Shown piece after piece: positions 19,261 to 27,796 of a DNA stretch of 64,000 nucleotides; the first letter of the stretch is position 1, and each line of letters starts with the position of its first letter. The stretch spans positions 62,001-126,000 of the forward strand of contig CANJIS010000001.1 in assembly GCA_947474565.1 (NCBI GenBank), given 5' to 3'. The position numbers were made by a program, and so were the translations under genes. This stretch comes from Alphaproteobacteria bacterium (lineage in GTDB: Bacteria > Pseudomonadota > Alphaproteobacteria > Micropepsales > Micropepsaceae). The notes beneath the pieces are model-generated. The model saw only the letters and a program-made list of their open reading frames with translations. It was not told the DNA's origin and ran no database searches.

Positions 19261-20310
19261 GTGTTTAAATCTGACCGGGAACAAGCGCTCGCAAAAACTG
19301 CGGTCGCCCTGATGGGCGAATGCAATGTCGTTCCCGCGCCCGAAAATTTCGAACTCTTCTATGCCTATGCCGCCGGCGAGAACCCGGGTGTCACCCAGGT
19401 GATCGGCGCCATGGTGGCGGCGAAGAAGCCCTTCACCCCCGAAATTCTTTCCGACCTGCGGATGCGCTGCCTGAGCGGCGCGCGCGCCGCCCGTGCCATG
19501 GATACCGTCGGCACCGGCATGTCGCAGACCATTGACCAGGTGCTGGTCAAGCTGGAAGCCGCCGCCCGCCATACCGAGGCGTATAGCAGCACGCTGTCCG
19601 CCGCCAGCGGCGAGCTTTCCGCCGGCCAGTCGCCGGCCGACCTGCGCAAGCTGGTGGAAGATTTGATCGGCGCCACCCGCGCCATGGAATCCAAGACCAA
19701 GGCGCTGGAAAGCGAATTGCAGAAATCCTCGGATCAGGTAGTCGAATTGCGCGGCGCGCTGGCCGATGTGCGCAAGGAAACCATGACCGACCCCTTGACC
19801 GCCATTGCCAACCGCAAGGCGTTCGATGCCGCCATGGATGCCGCGCTGATGGCGGTAGCCAAAGGCGACAATGTCTCGCTGATGATGTGCGACATCGATC
19901 ATTTCAAGAAATTCAATGACAGTTGGGGCCATCAGACCGGTGACCAGGTGCTGCGCCTGGTGGCGAGCTGCCTGTCGGAAAATGTCAAAGGCCGCGACAC
20001 CGCCGCCCGTTATGGCGGTGAGGAATTCGGCGTGCTGCTGCGCGGCGCCAGCATCACCGATGCCGCCCGCATCGCCGAACAGATCCGCTTGGCGGTGCAG
20101 GGCCGCAAGCTGGTGAAGAAATCCACCGGCACCACGCTGGGCACCATCACCATTTCCATCGGCATCGCCCAGTTCAAGGCGGGCGACACGGCGGAAAGCG
20201 CGATCCGCCTGGCCGATGCCTGCCTGTACGGCGCCAAGCAGAATGGCCGCAATATGGTCATGAGCGAAGGTGATTCCCGCATGGTAACGCTGGAATCCAC
20301 GGCCGCCTAA
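19261..20310 (+). CDS. GGDEF domain protein, probable diguanylate cyclase
   Basis: This soluble protein of about 349 residues has a conserved N-terminal helical region (FELFYAYAAGENPGV), a coiled-coil stretch, and a C-terminal GGDEF domain with an intact active-site loop RYGGEEFG and MCDIDHFKKFND, so it should make cyclic di-GMP. The product-inhibition I-site RxxD is degenerate: the expected position reads KGRD. The GTG at 19261 follows a GGGGG stretch. An in-frame GTG at 19249 is the alternative. The last nine codons are repeated, slightly altered, 109 bases downstream beyond a palindromic element. Confidence 0.88.
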   Translation: MFKSDREQALAKTAVALMGECNVVPAPENFELFYAYAAGENPGVTQVIGAMVAAKKPFTPEILSDLRMRCLSGARAARAMDTVGTGMSQTIDQVLVKLEAAARHTEAYSSTLSAASGELSAGQSPADLRKLVEDLIGATRAMESKTKALESELQKSSDQVVELRGALADVRKETMTDPLTAIANRKAFDAAMDAALMAVAKGDNVSLMMCDIDHFKKFNDSWGHQTGDQVLRLVASCLSENVKGRDTAARYGGEEFGVLLRGASITDAARIAEQIRLAVQGRKLVKKSTGTTLGTITISIGIAQFKAGDTAESAIRLADACLYGAKQNGRNMVMSEGDSRMVTLESTAA

Positions 20311-20326
20311 CTGAGCGTGTTTCCGA

Positions 20327-20391
20327 GCCCGCTTCGCGGGCGTTCGGCCGGGCAAAAGGTCCACTGGACCTTTTGCTAACACCGGCCTCAC
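20327..20391 (+). repeat. Intergenic palindromic repeat, copy B, flanked by a duplicated gene end
   Basis: The first hairpin is GCCCGC-TTC-GCGGGC (20327-20341). The second is the 25-base palindrome 20352-20376 with core GGTCCACTGGACC, followed by a tail ending CTCACGG. The third hairpin seen in copies A and C is mostly lost. The 28 bases at 20283-20310, which end the GGDEF gene, recur at 20392-20419 with 24 identities, including the in-frame stop. The element therefore sits between two copies of the gene's 3' end. Confidence 0.8.
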
Positions 20392-20428
20392 GGTTGCCCT
20401 GGAATCCACCGCCGCCTAATCTCGCCCT

Positions 20429-21205
20429 ATGGCGAACAGCTTCGATCGCGTGACCGTGACCGCACATGATTCCGTGGCGGTGCTGGCTTTCCATCAACCC
20501 GAAGTGATGAACGCCTTATCCGCCCGCATGATCGCTGGCGCCATGGCGGCTTTGGACCACATTCAGGCCGACGGTTTTCGCGCCTTGGTGCTGACCGGCA
20601 CGGGCAAGGCCTTTTGCGCCGGGGCCAACCTGGCGGAAGTGGAACCCGGTCTATCCGCCGGCGACATGCTGGAGCGGGTCTATCATCCCTTTCTGTACCG
20701 CCTGCGCGATTATCCCCTGCCCGTGATCACGGCGGTGAATGGCGCGGCGGTGGGCATCGGTATGAGCTTCGCCTTGTCGGGCGATCTGTGCATTGCCGAC
20801 CGGCTGGCGTTTTTCCAGCAAGGCTTCGGCAAGCTGGGGCTGGTGCCGGATGGCGGCTCGACCTGGCTGCTGCCGCGCCTGATCGGGCTGGCGCGGGCGC
20901 GCGAGCTGGCGCTGCTGAATGAAAAGCTGGCGGCCGAGACGGCGCTGGATTGGGGCCTGATCAATCAGGTCGCCGAGGATGGACGCTTGATACAAACCGC
21001 GATTCATTGGGCGAAACAGTTGGCGGCGGGGCCTTCATCCATCGCCCTCACCCGCAAGCTGTTCCGGGACAGCCCCGGCAACAGCTATGAACAGCAATTG
21101 GCGGCGGAACAGCAGGCCCAGCAACAGGCCGCTGGGAGCCAGGATTTTCAGGAAGGGCTGGCGGCATTCCAGGCCAAGCGCCCGCCTAACTTCACGGGGA
21201 AGTGA
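20429..21205 (+). CDS. Enoyl-CoA hydratase/isomerase family protein (PaaG-like)
   Basis: This 258-residue crotonase-fold protein has the oxyanion-hole segments AFCAGANLAEVE and NGAAVGIGMSFALSGDL. It also has GFGKLGLVPDGGSTWLLPRLIG. The PDGGSTW form, with Asp in place of a hydratase glutamate, is typical of PaaG-type isomerases. It could act in phenylacetate or fatty-acid degradation, but no partner genes are nearby. The stop codon overlaps a GTGA, so it is close-coupled to the downstream M13 peptidase gene. Confidence 0.88.
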   Translation: MANSFDRVTVTAHDSVAVLAFHQPEVMNALSARMIAGAMAALDHIQADGFRALVLTGTGKAFCAGANLAEVEPGLSAGDMLERVYHPFLYRLRDYPLPVITAVNGAAVGIGMSFALSGDLCIADRLAFFQQGFGKLGLVPDGGSTWLLPRLIGLARARELALLNEKLAAETALDWGLINQVAEDGRLIQTAIHWAKQLAAGPSSIALTRKLFRDSPGNSYEQQLAAEQQAQQQAAGSQDFQEGLAAFQAKRPPNFTGK

Positions 21206-21207
21206 TT

Positions 21208-23229
21208 ATGCGGAAATGGGTGTTGGCGGGTTTGATGCTCTCTGTCGCGCTTCCGGCGCTGGCGCTGACCGGCGTGACGCAAAGCTACATGGACAAGAGC
21301 GTGGCGCCGGGGAAAGACTTTTTCCTCTATGGCAATGGCGGCTGGGCCAAGAGCGCCGTGATCCCGCCCGATCGCACCTATGCCGGGGTCAATCTGGAAC
21401 TGAACAAGCAGAATGACGATAGGCTGAAGGCGATTATCGCCGAGTTGGCCAGGAAGCCCGACGCTTCGGTGACGCCGGAAGAACGCAAGCTGCGCAATTT
21501 CTATGCCGGTTACATGGATGTGCCTGCGATCAATAAGGCGGGCATGGCCCCGGCCAAGCCGGATTTGGACCGCATTGCGGCGGCCAAGGACTTGAATGAT
21601 GTCGCCAAGCTGATGGGCGATGCGGCGCTCAATCTGGATGGGCCGTTCGGCTTTTATATCTACTCCGATGAAAAGCATCCCAACCAGTATGCCGTGCATC
21701 TGGGCCAGTCGGGCCTGGGGATGCCGGATCGCGATTATTACCTGAAGGCCGACAAGGCGCTGGCGGCCAACCGCGATGCTTATAAAGTCTGGCTGGAAAA
21801 GGCGCTTGGCTTTGCCGGTGTAGCAGATACCAAAGCCCGCGCCGCCGCTGTCTTTGATCTGGAAGTGAAGATCGCCCAGGCGTCCTGGCCCGCCGCCGAC
21901 CGCCGCGACCAGGATAAAATCTACAACCCCAGCACCATCGCCGATTTGCAGAAAAGCGCGCCGGAATTTCCGTGGGGCACTTACATGCAGGCTTCCGGCA
22001 TTTCAGAAAAGAGTCCGCGCGGCGCACGCGTGATGATCGTGGCGGAAAACACCACCTTCCCCAAGCTGGCGAAGCTTTATGCCGCGACCCCGGTTGCGGT
22101 GTGGCGCGATTATCTGGCGACCCGCTACATCCATGGCTTTGCCGCTGTGCTGCCCAGCGCGGTGGACGATGCCAATTTCGCTTTCTTCAGCACTGCCCTG
22201 AACGGCAGCACCAAGCAGATTGATCGTTCCGAGCGTGCGGTGCAGATGCTGAATTACCGGATGGGCGAAGGCTTGGGCAAACTCTATGTCGCACGCTGGT
22301 TTCCGCCCGCCGCCAAGGCCAAGGCCGATCTGCTGGTGCAAAACCTAATCAAGGCTTACGCCGAAGACATCAAGACCCTGGGCTGGATGACGCCGGAAAC
22401 GCGGGCCAAGGCGCTGGTGAAGCTGAACAAGATCGCGCGCAAGATCGGCTATCCCGATCACTGGCGCGATTATTCCGCACTGGCGGTACCGAAGGGCCAG
22501 CCGTTGAAGGCGTTCCAGAATGCGCTGGTGTTTGAATCGAACCGCCAGACCGCGCGCATTGATAAGCCGGTGGACCGCAGCGAATGGATCATGACTCCGT
22601 CCACCAACAACGCCTATTACGATCCCAGCCTGAATGAGATCGCCTTTCCGGCGGGCATCCTTCAGCCGCCCTATTTCGATGCCAATGCCGATGATGCGGT
22701 GAATTATGGCGGCATCGGCGCCACCATCGGCCATGAGATCAGCCATGGCTTTGACGACCAGGGCAGCAAGTTCGATGGCGACGGCGTGTTCCAGAATTGG
22801 TGGACGGCGGCCGACCGCAAGAATTTCGACGCCCGCACCAAGGCACTGGCCAAGCAGTATGACGGCTATACGCCCCTGACGGGGCTGCACATCAACGGCC
22901 AGCTGACGCTGGGTGAGAATATCGCCGACCTGGCGGGGCTGGAGATTGCGCTCAAAGCCTATCGCATCTCCCTGAACGGCAAGCCCGCGCCGGTGATTGA
23001 CGGATTCACCGGCGATCAACGTTTCTATATCGCCTATTCCCAGAGCTGGCGGGAGATATGGCGCGAAGGCCGCACCCGGCAGATTGTGCTGTCCAATCCG
23101 CACAGCCCGTCCAACTATCGCGTCAATGGCGTGGTGCGCAATTCCGACGGCTGGTACGCGGCGTTTCCCGCGATCAAGCCCGGCGACGCGTTTTACCTGC
23201 CGGCTTCCGAGCGCGTGAAGTTGTGGTGA
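21208..23229 (+). CDS. M13 family (neprilysin-like) zinc metallopeptidase, exported
   Basis: This protein of about 673 residues has a signal peptide (KWVLAGLMLSVALPALA), an all-helical N-terminal M13 domain (PGKDFFLYGNGGW), then the zinc site GHEISHGFDDQGSKFDGDG and the third ligand GENIADLAGLEIAL. M13 enzymes cleave small peptides and would act in the periplasm. The ATG at 21208 is chosen over an in-frame GTG at 21202. Its 3' end overlaps the convergent TfoX-like gene by about 56 bases. Confidence 0.93.
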   Translation: MRKWVLAGLMLSVALPALALTGVTQSYMDKSVAPGKDFFLYGNGGWAKSAVIPPDRTYAGVNLELNKQNDDRLKAIIAELARKPDASVTPEERKLRNFYAGYMDVPAINKAGMAPAKPDLDRIAAAKDLNDVAKLMGDAALNLDGPFGFYIYSDEKHPNQYAVHLGQSGLGMPDRDYYLKADKALAANRDAYKVWLEKALGFAGVADTKARAAAVFDLEVKIAQASWPAADRRDQDKIYNPSTIADLQKSAPEFPWGTYMQASGISEKSPRGARVMIVAENTTFPKLAKLYAATPVAVWRDYLATRYIHGFAAVLPSAVDDANFAFFSTALNGSTKQIDRSERAVQMLNYRMGEGLGKLYVARWFPPAAKAKADLLVQNLIKAYAEDIKTLGWMTPETRAKALVKLNKIARKIGYPDHWRDYSALAVPKGQPLKAFQNALVFESNRQTARIDKPVDRSEWIMTPSTNNAYYDPSLNEIAFPAGILQPPYFDANADDAVNYGGIGATIGHEISHGFDDQGSKFDGDGVFQNWWTAADRKNFDARTKALAKQYDGYTPLTGLHINGQLTLGENIADLAGLEIALKAYRISLNGKPAPVIDGFTGDQRFYIAYSQSWREIWREGRTRQIVLSNPHSPSNYRVNGVVRNSDGWYAAFPAIKPGDAFYLPASERVKLW

Positions 23230-23560
23230 CGCTCTTCTTTTTCGGTGCGGTATCGGTAACGCCTTCTGCCTGACGCACCCATTGCGCGAACTCATCCGGC
23301 TCGTCGTAAAGCCGCTCCGGAATGGCGTAATAGCGCAACGAAATGCCCTTGCCCGTCTTCTTCTGGTAGGTGAAGGGCTTGCACTTTTCCGCCAGGAAAA
23401 CTTTCCGGCTTTCCTCATCGGTTTTCAGGTAGATGCGGTCGCGGACGATGATGCCGACAATCTTGCCACCCACATACATGCCGAAGCCGCCGAACATGCG
23501 CCTGGTCTGGATGGCGCCGCCGAACAGATCGGCGAAGGGATGATCAGTTTTGCTTGGCAT
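23174..23560 (-). CDS. TfoX N-terminal domain protein
   Basis: This protein of about 128 residues holds a TfoX N-terminal domain: FADLFGGAIQTRRMFGGFGMYVGGKIVGIIVRD, then YYAIPERLYDEPDEFAQWV. A basic tail follows (KKKS...RKPAGKTRRRA). Stand-alone proteins of this domain are widespread and of unknown role. A direct part in competence is not implied. The ATG at 23560 (MPSKTDHPF) overlaps the sufA 3' end, which makes it the last gene of the SUF operon by position. Its tail overlaps the convergent M13 gene. Confidence 0.8.
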   Translation of the reverse strand: MPSKTDHPFADLFGGAIQTRRMFGGFGMYVGGKIVGIIVRDRIYLKTDEESRKVFLAEKCKPFTYQKKTGKGISLRYYAIPERLYDEPDEFAQWVRQAEGVTDTAPKKKSVTTTSRARKPAGKTRRRA

Positions 23561-23936
23561 CCGAGGCAGGCGTGATCGACACGGACTCGCCGCAGCCACA
23601 CGCAGCCGTCTGGTTCGGGTTTTTGAACACGAAGCGCGAGCCCAGCTTGGTGGTTTCGAAATCCAGTTCGGTGCCGATCAGGAACAGGATGGCCTTGGGC
23701 TCGATGAAAATCTTCACGCCATGGTCTTCCATCACTTCGTCCAGCGGGCCGGTCTCGGTGGCGTAGTTCATGGTGTAGCTCATGCCGGCGCAGCCGCCAT
23801 TGGTCACGCCTACGCGCACGCCGAGATACTTGCCTTCGGAGTCCGTCATGATCTGGGTCAGGCGCGAAGCCGCCGCGTCGGTCAGGCGGACCGGCTTGGG
23901 GCGTTCTCTGCGGGGTCTTTGGATTTGCGTTTCCAT
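23544..23936 (-). CDS. sufA: A-type Fe-S cluster carrier
   Basis: This 130-residue HesB/IscA family protein has the three conserved cysteines, one in TNGGCAGMSY and two in the C-terminal ACGCGESVSI. It carries nascent Fe-S clusters from the SufBCD scaffold to apoproteins. A basic N terminus (RPRRERPKPVRLTDAAASRL) leads into the fold. Its start codon abuts the DUF59 gene stop at 23936. The position inside the SUF operon favours the name sufA over iscA or erpA. Confidence 0.9.
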   Translation of the reverse strand: METQIQRPRRERPKPVRLTDAAASRLTQIMTDSEGKYLGVRVGVTNGGCAGMSYTMNYATETGPLDEVMEDHGVKIFIEPKAILFLIGTELDFETTKLGSRFVFKNPNQTAACGCGESVSITPASDAKQN

Positions 23937-24289
23937 CAGAACATATTCAGTTCGAGTTTGGCTTCTTCACTCATCCGGTCGGGCGTCCAGGGCGGATCGA
24001 ACGTCATGTTGACCGTCACCGCACCGATGGTTTCCACCTTTTCCAGCGCGCCCTTGACCATGCCGGGCATTTCGCCGGCCACGGGACAGTTGGGAGCGGT
24101 CAGCGTCATATCCACGGTGACGTCCTTGTTGTCGGCCACATCGACCTTATAGATAAGACCGAGTTCGTAAATGTCCACCGGGATCTCCGGGTCATAGACG
24201 GTCTTGAGGGCGATAATCAGCTTGCTGGTGAATTCGTCCAGCTCTTCCTTGGAAAGAGCCGATTGCTGTTGCAGGGCGGTCTCGTTCAT
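23936..24289 (-). CDS. SUF-system DUF59 (MIP18-like) Fe-S assembly protein
   Basis: This 117-residue protein has the DUF59 core: KLIIALKTVYDPEIPVDIYELGLIY, then the MTLTAPNCPVAGEMPG cysteine loop and NMTFDPPWTPDRMSEEAKLELNMF. Such proteins accompany suf operons and help mature Fe-S proteins. Biochemical detail is limited. It overlaps sufU by four bases upstream and abuts sufA downstream. Confidence 0.9.
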   Translation of the reverse strand: MNETALQQQSALSKEELDEFTSKLIIALKTVYDPEIPVDIYELGLIYKVDVADNKDVTVDMTLTAPNCPVAGEMPGMVKGALEKVETIGAVTVNMTFDPPWTPDRMSEEAKLELNMF

Positions 24290-24729
24290 GCCGCGCCCTC
24301 CTCAATAGCATTGGAGAAGGTGTGCCAGGCCAGGGTGGCGCATTTGATCCGCATGGGGAACTCCGACAGGCCCGCCATGACATCGAGATGTTCGCGGTCA
24401 TCGGGCGACAGATCGGTGGCATCTTCGCCTTTCACCAGATGGATAAAGCCGTCCATCAGCTTCTGGGCTTCTTCCAAGCTGCGGCCGGCCAGCATTTCGG
24501 CCATCATCGAGGCCGAAGCCTGGCTGATGGCGCAGCCCTTGCCGGTGAAGTTGATATCGGCGACGCGGCTGTCCGCATCCAGCACCAGGGTGACATGGAC
24601 CTTGTCGCCGCACAGCGGGTTGTAGCCCTCCGCCTTGTGGGTCGGGTGTTCCAGCGTCCCGAAATGCCGGGGGTGGCGGGAATGATCCAGGATCATTTCC
24701 TGGTACAGCTCACGCAATGACTCATCCAT
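24286..24729 (-). CDS. sufU: SUF scaffold/sulfur-transfer protein SufU
   Basis: This 147-residue NifU-N family protein has the three metal-binding cysteines in NPLCGDKVHV, GKGCAISQASASMMAE and MRIKCATLAWHTF, plus the SUF-type insert between the second and third. SufU receives persulfide from SufS and passes it to SufBCD. It lies four bases after the sufS stop and overlaps the next gene. Its pairing with sufS rather than a sufE is consistent with the U-type SUF pathway. Confidence 0.92.
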   Translation of the reverse strand: MDESLRELYQEMILDHSRHPRHFGTLEHPTHKAEGYNPLCGDKVHVTLVLDADSRVADINFTGKGCAISQASASMMAEMLAGRSLEEAQKLMDGFIHLVKGEDATDLSPDDREHLDVMAGLSEFPMRIKCATLAWHTFSNAIEEGAA

Positions 24730-24732
24730 GAC

Positions 24733-25992
24733 TTAACCCAAAATCTCCCACGCCTTGTGAAGACCCGCCATCAGCGCATCCACATCGGCGCGGGTGTTGT
24801 ACAGGGCAAAACTCGCCCGGCTGGTGGAGGTGACGCCGAAACGCTCCATCAGCGGCTGGGCGCAGTGGTGCCCGGCGCGCACCGCCACGCCTTCACGATC
24901 CAATATGGTGGCGAGGTCGTGGGCATGCATCCCCTCGGCTTCGAATGACAGGATTGCGCCTTTGCCGGGGGCATCGCCGATGACCTTCAGCCAGTTCAAC
25001 TCGGCCACCCGGGCACGGGCGTAATCATAGATGTCGTGCTCATGCGCCATGACCGCATTACGGTCGAAGCCGTTCAGGTAATCCATCGCCGCTGCCAGAC
25101 CCACCGCTTCGATGATCGCAGGTGTTCCGGCTTCGAAACGAGCGGGGGCGTCGGCATAAGTGATGCGGTCCTGGGCCACTTCCCGGATCATTTCGCCGCC
25201 GCCATTGAAGGGGCGCATGGCTTTCAGATAGGCGCGCTTGGCATACAGCGCGCCGATGCCGGTGGGGCCGTAAATCTTGTGGCCGGTGATGGCGTAGAAA
25301 TCCACATCCAGATCCACCACGTCGATGATTTCGTGCACCGCGCCCTGGGCGCCATCGGCCAGCACCGGCACGCCCTTGGCGTGGGCGCGGGCGACAATGT
25401 CCTTCAGCGGCGTCACCGTGCCCAGGACATTGGACATATGGGTGATAGCGACCAGCTTGGTTTTGGAATTGATGGCGGCGTCCAGCGCCTCGATATCAAG
25501 GCTGCCGTCATCGCGCACATCCACCCAGCGCAGCACCGCGCCATTGCGTTCGCGCAGGAAGTGCCAGGGCACGATGTTGGAATGATGCTCCATCACCGAC
25601 AGAACGATCTCATCGCCCAGCTGAATCTTGGGCGCGAGGAAGGAATAGGAAACGAGGTTGATCGCCTCGGTGCCGCCCTTGGTGAAGATGATTTCGTCTT
25701 CGCGGGCCGCACCCAGGAATTTCTGCACCGTGCGGCGGGCCGCTTCATAAGCGTCGGTGGCCGCGCCCGACAGGTAATGCACGCCGCGATGGACATTGGC
25801 GTAATCGGTGCGGGCGAATTCGTTCATCCTGTCCAGAACAATGCGCGGCTTCTGGGCGGACGCACCGCTGTCCAGATAGACCAGCGGCTTGCCATGGACG
25901 GTGCGCGACAGGATGGGAAAATCGGCGCGGGCCGCCGCCACATCGAAGGCGCGATTGATTTTGCCTGTTATATTTGTAAAGGGGGCAGTCAT
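24733..25992 (-). CDS. sufS: Cysteine desulfurase SufS (type II)
   Basis: This 419-residue PLP enzyme releases sulfur from cysteine as an enzyme-bound persulfide. The PLP lysine is in ITGHKIYGPTGIGALYAK, and the catalytic cysteine is in VRAGHHCAQPLMERFG, the form found in type II (SufS-like) enzymes. It overlaps sufD by four bases and precedes sufU. A second, type I desulfurase sits at the other end of the same operon. Confidence 0.95.
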   Translation of the reverse strand: MTAPFTNITGKINRAFDVAAARADFPILSRTVHGKPLVYLDSGASAQKPRIVLDRMNEFARTDYANVHRGVHYLSGAATDAYEAARRTVQKFLGAAREDEIIFTKGGTEAINLVSYSFLAPKIQLGDEIVLSVMEHHSNIVPWHFLRERNGAVLRWVDVRDDGSLDIEALDAAINSKTKLVAITHMSNVLGTVTPLKDIVARAHAKGVPVLADGAQGAVHEIIDVVDLDVDFYAITGHKIYGPTGIGALYAKRAYLKAMRPFNGGGEMIREVAQDRITYADAPARFEAGTPAIIEAVGLAAAMDYLNGFDRNAVMAHEHDIYDYARARVAELNWLKVIGDAPGKGAILSFEAEGMHAHDLATILDREGVAVRAGHHCAQPLMERFGVTSTSRASFALYNTRADVDALMAGLHKAWEILG

Positions 25993-27044
25993 GCCGAGAC
26001 CCGCTCCAGGGCATCGTTGACCTGATCCAGCACCAGCCCCAACGCCATCTCGGGGATGGCTTCTTCCAGGAAGGCGTGAAGCAACAGATTGCGGGCTTCA
26101 TTTTCCGACAGGCCGCGGGCGCGCAGATAGAACAGCGAATCCGCATCCAGATCGCCCACCGCCGCGCCATGGGCGCATTTGACGTCATCGGCGAGAATTT
26201 CCAGCTCGGGCTTCAGGTCTGCTTCGGCCTGACTGCCGAGCAGAATGGCCTTGGCGGTCTGGCGGCTGTCCACGCCATCGGCACCAACGGCGACACTGAC
26301 CTTGCCCTGATAGACGGCGCGGGATTTGCCCGCCGCCACCTTCTTGAAAAATTGCGTGCTGTGGGTCTGGGCCACGGCATGATGCATGCGGGTGGTGATA
26401 TCGGCATGGTCGTTGTTGATGACGCAAACGCCGGTGAGGTGCGCTTCAGCGCCTTCGCCTTCCAGGGCGATATACATTTCCAGGCGCGACAGCTTCGAAC
26501 CGAACGCGGCGTTGTGGAAATGATAGCGGGCGTGGCGCGCCAGGGTGATTGCCACTTCTTCCACCTGCACGGCAGCGCCGGCGGCGGGCGACAGGCGCAC
26601 ATGATTCAATTGGGCATTGGCGCCCAGCACGATTTCAAAACCAATATTGCGGGTGTCACTGCCGCTCAGGCTTTCGTGAAGCGTGAGCGAAGCCCCCTCC
26701 TCCAGCACCAGCAGGGCGCGGACATGGCCCGCGCCACTGAAATTCAACGTCACGGCCTCCACGGCCTGGTTCTTGCGCACCCGAAGGGCGACACCGCCCT
26801 TGGCCAGGGCCAGCGACACGGCGCTGACGGTGTTGGATTTCAAGGTGCCGTAAACGTCGGTCACCCAGGCCGGGCGGTTGGCGTCGTCGAGATAGAAGCA
26901 TTCCAGCCCTTGCGGCAACGGCCCCAGCGCGGCGCGGGCAAAGCCCGAACCGAAACCTTCATCGCCCAACGCGGCGCGCAGGTCGGAGTATTTCCACTCC
27001 TCCACCCGGCGGGTCGGCAGCGCAATGACGGCGGCGCTGGTCAT
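25989..27044 (-). CDS. sufD: Fe-S assembly scaffold subunit SufD
   Basis: This 351-residue SufBD-family protein has a divergent N terminus and the conserved beta-helix core and tail (GKVSVAVGADGVDSRQTAKAILL, then DDVKCAHGAAVGDLDADSLFYLRARGLSENEARNLLL). The CAHGA motif holds the histidine conserved in SufD. It forms the SufBC2D scaffold with its neighbours. Its start overlaps the sufC stop and its end overlaps the sufS start, which implies coupled translation. Confidence 0.95.
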   Translation of the reverse strand: MTSAAVIALPTRRVEEWKYSDLRAALGDEGFGSGFARAALGPLPQGLECFYLDDANRPAWVTDVYGTLKSNTVSAVSLALAKGGVALRVRKNQAVEAVTLNFSGAGHVRALLVLEEGASLTLHESLSGSDTRNIGFEIVLGANAQLNHVRLSPAAGAAVQVEEVAITLARHARYHFHNAAFGSKLSRLEMYIALEGEGAEAHLTGVCVINNDHADITTRMHHAVAQTHSTQFFKKVAAGKSRAVYQGKVSVAVGADGVDSRQTAKAILLGSQAEADLKPELEILADDVKCAHGAAVGDLDADSLFYLRARGLSENEARNLLLHAFLEEAIPEMALGLVLDQVNDALERVSA

Positions 27045-27796
27045 GCCGCGTCCTTGATGATCTGGTCGTAGCCCTTGGCTTCCAGTTCCTTGGCCAATTC
27101 CTTGCCGCCTTCAGCGACGATCTTGCCCTTGGCCAACACATGAATGCGGTCGGGCACGATGTAATCGAGCAGGCGCTGGTAATGGGTGATGACCAGCATG
27201 GCGCGGGACGGATCGCGCAAACTGTTGACCCCTTCGGCCACGAGCTTCAGGGCGTCGATGTCGAGGCCGGAATCGGTTTCGTCCAGGATCGCCAGCTTGG
27301 GTTCGAACAGCTTCATCTGGAGAATTTCCAGGCGCTTCTTTTCGCCGCCCGAGAAGCCGACATTCAAGGCGCGCTTGAGCATCTCTTCCGAGACATTCAG
27401 CGTCGCGGCCTTCTGGCGCACGATCTTGAGCACGCCGATGGCATCCAGTTCCTTTTCGCCGCGCGCCCGGCGCTGGGCGTTCAAGGCGCTTTTCAGGAAC
27501 ATCATGGTGGTGACGCCGGGAATCTCGACCGGATACTGCATCGCCAGGAAGACGCCCTTGGCGGCGCGGGCTTCCGGGGCCAAGGCGCCCAGGTCTTCAC
27601 CGTTGTAGGTGATGGTGCCTTGCGTGATGTCATAACCGGCGCGGCCCGCCAGCACATAAGACAGCGTGGACTTGCCCGAGCCGTTGGGGCCCATGATGGC
27701 ATGGACCTGACCGGCAGCCAGCGACAGGTTCAATCCCTTGAGGATTTCCTTGTCGCCGACTTTGACATGAAGATTTTTGATCTCAAGCATGCTCAC
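27041..27796 (-). CDS. sufC: SUF ATPase SufC
   Basis: This 251-residue ABC-type ATPase has Walker [17 protein letters not shown], the signature [14 protein letters not shown] and Walker [15 protein letters not shown], ending in the SufC-typical [17 protein letters not shown]. It powers conformational change of the SufBC2D scaffold in the cytoplasm and is not a transporter. It overlaps both sufB and sufD by four bases. Confidence 0.97.
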   Translation of the reverse strand: MSMLEIKNLHVKVGDKEILKGLNLSLAAGQVHAIMGPNGSGKSTLSYVLAGRAGYDITQGTITYNGEDLGALAPEARAAKGVFLAMQYPVEIPGVTTMMFLKSALNAQRRARGEKELDAIGVLKIVRQKAATLNVSEEMLKRALNVGFSGGEKKRLEILQMKLFEPKLAILDETDSGLDIDALKLVAEGVNSLRDPSRAMLVITHYQRLLDYIVPDRIHVLAKGKIVAEGGKELAKELEAKGYDQIIKDAA

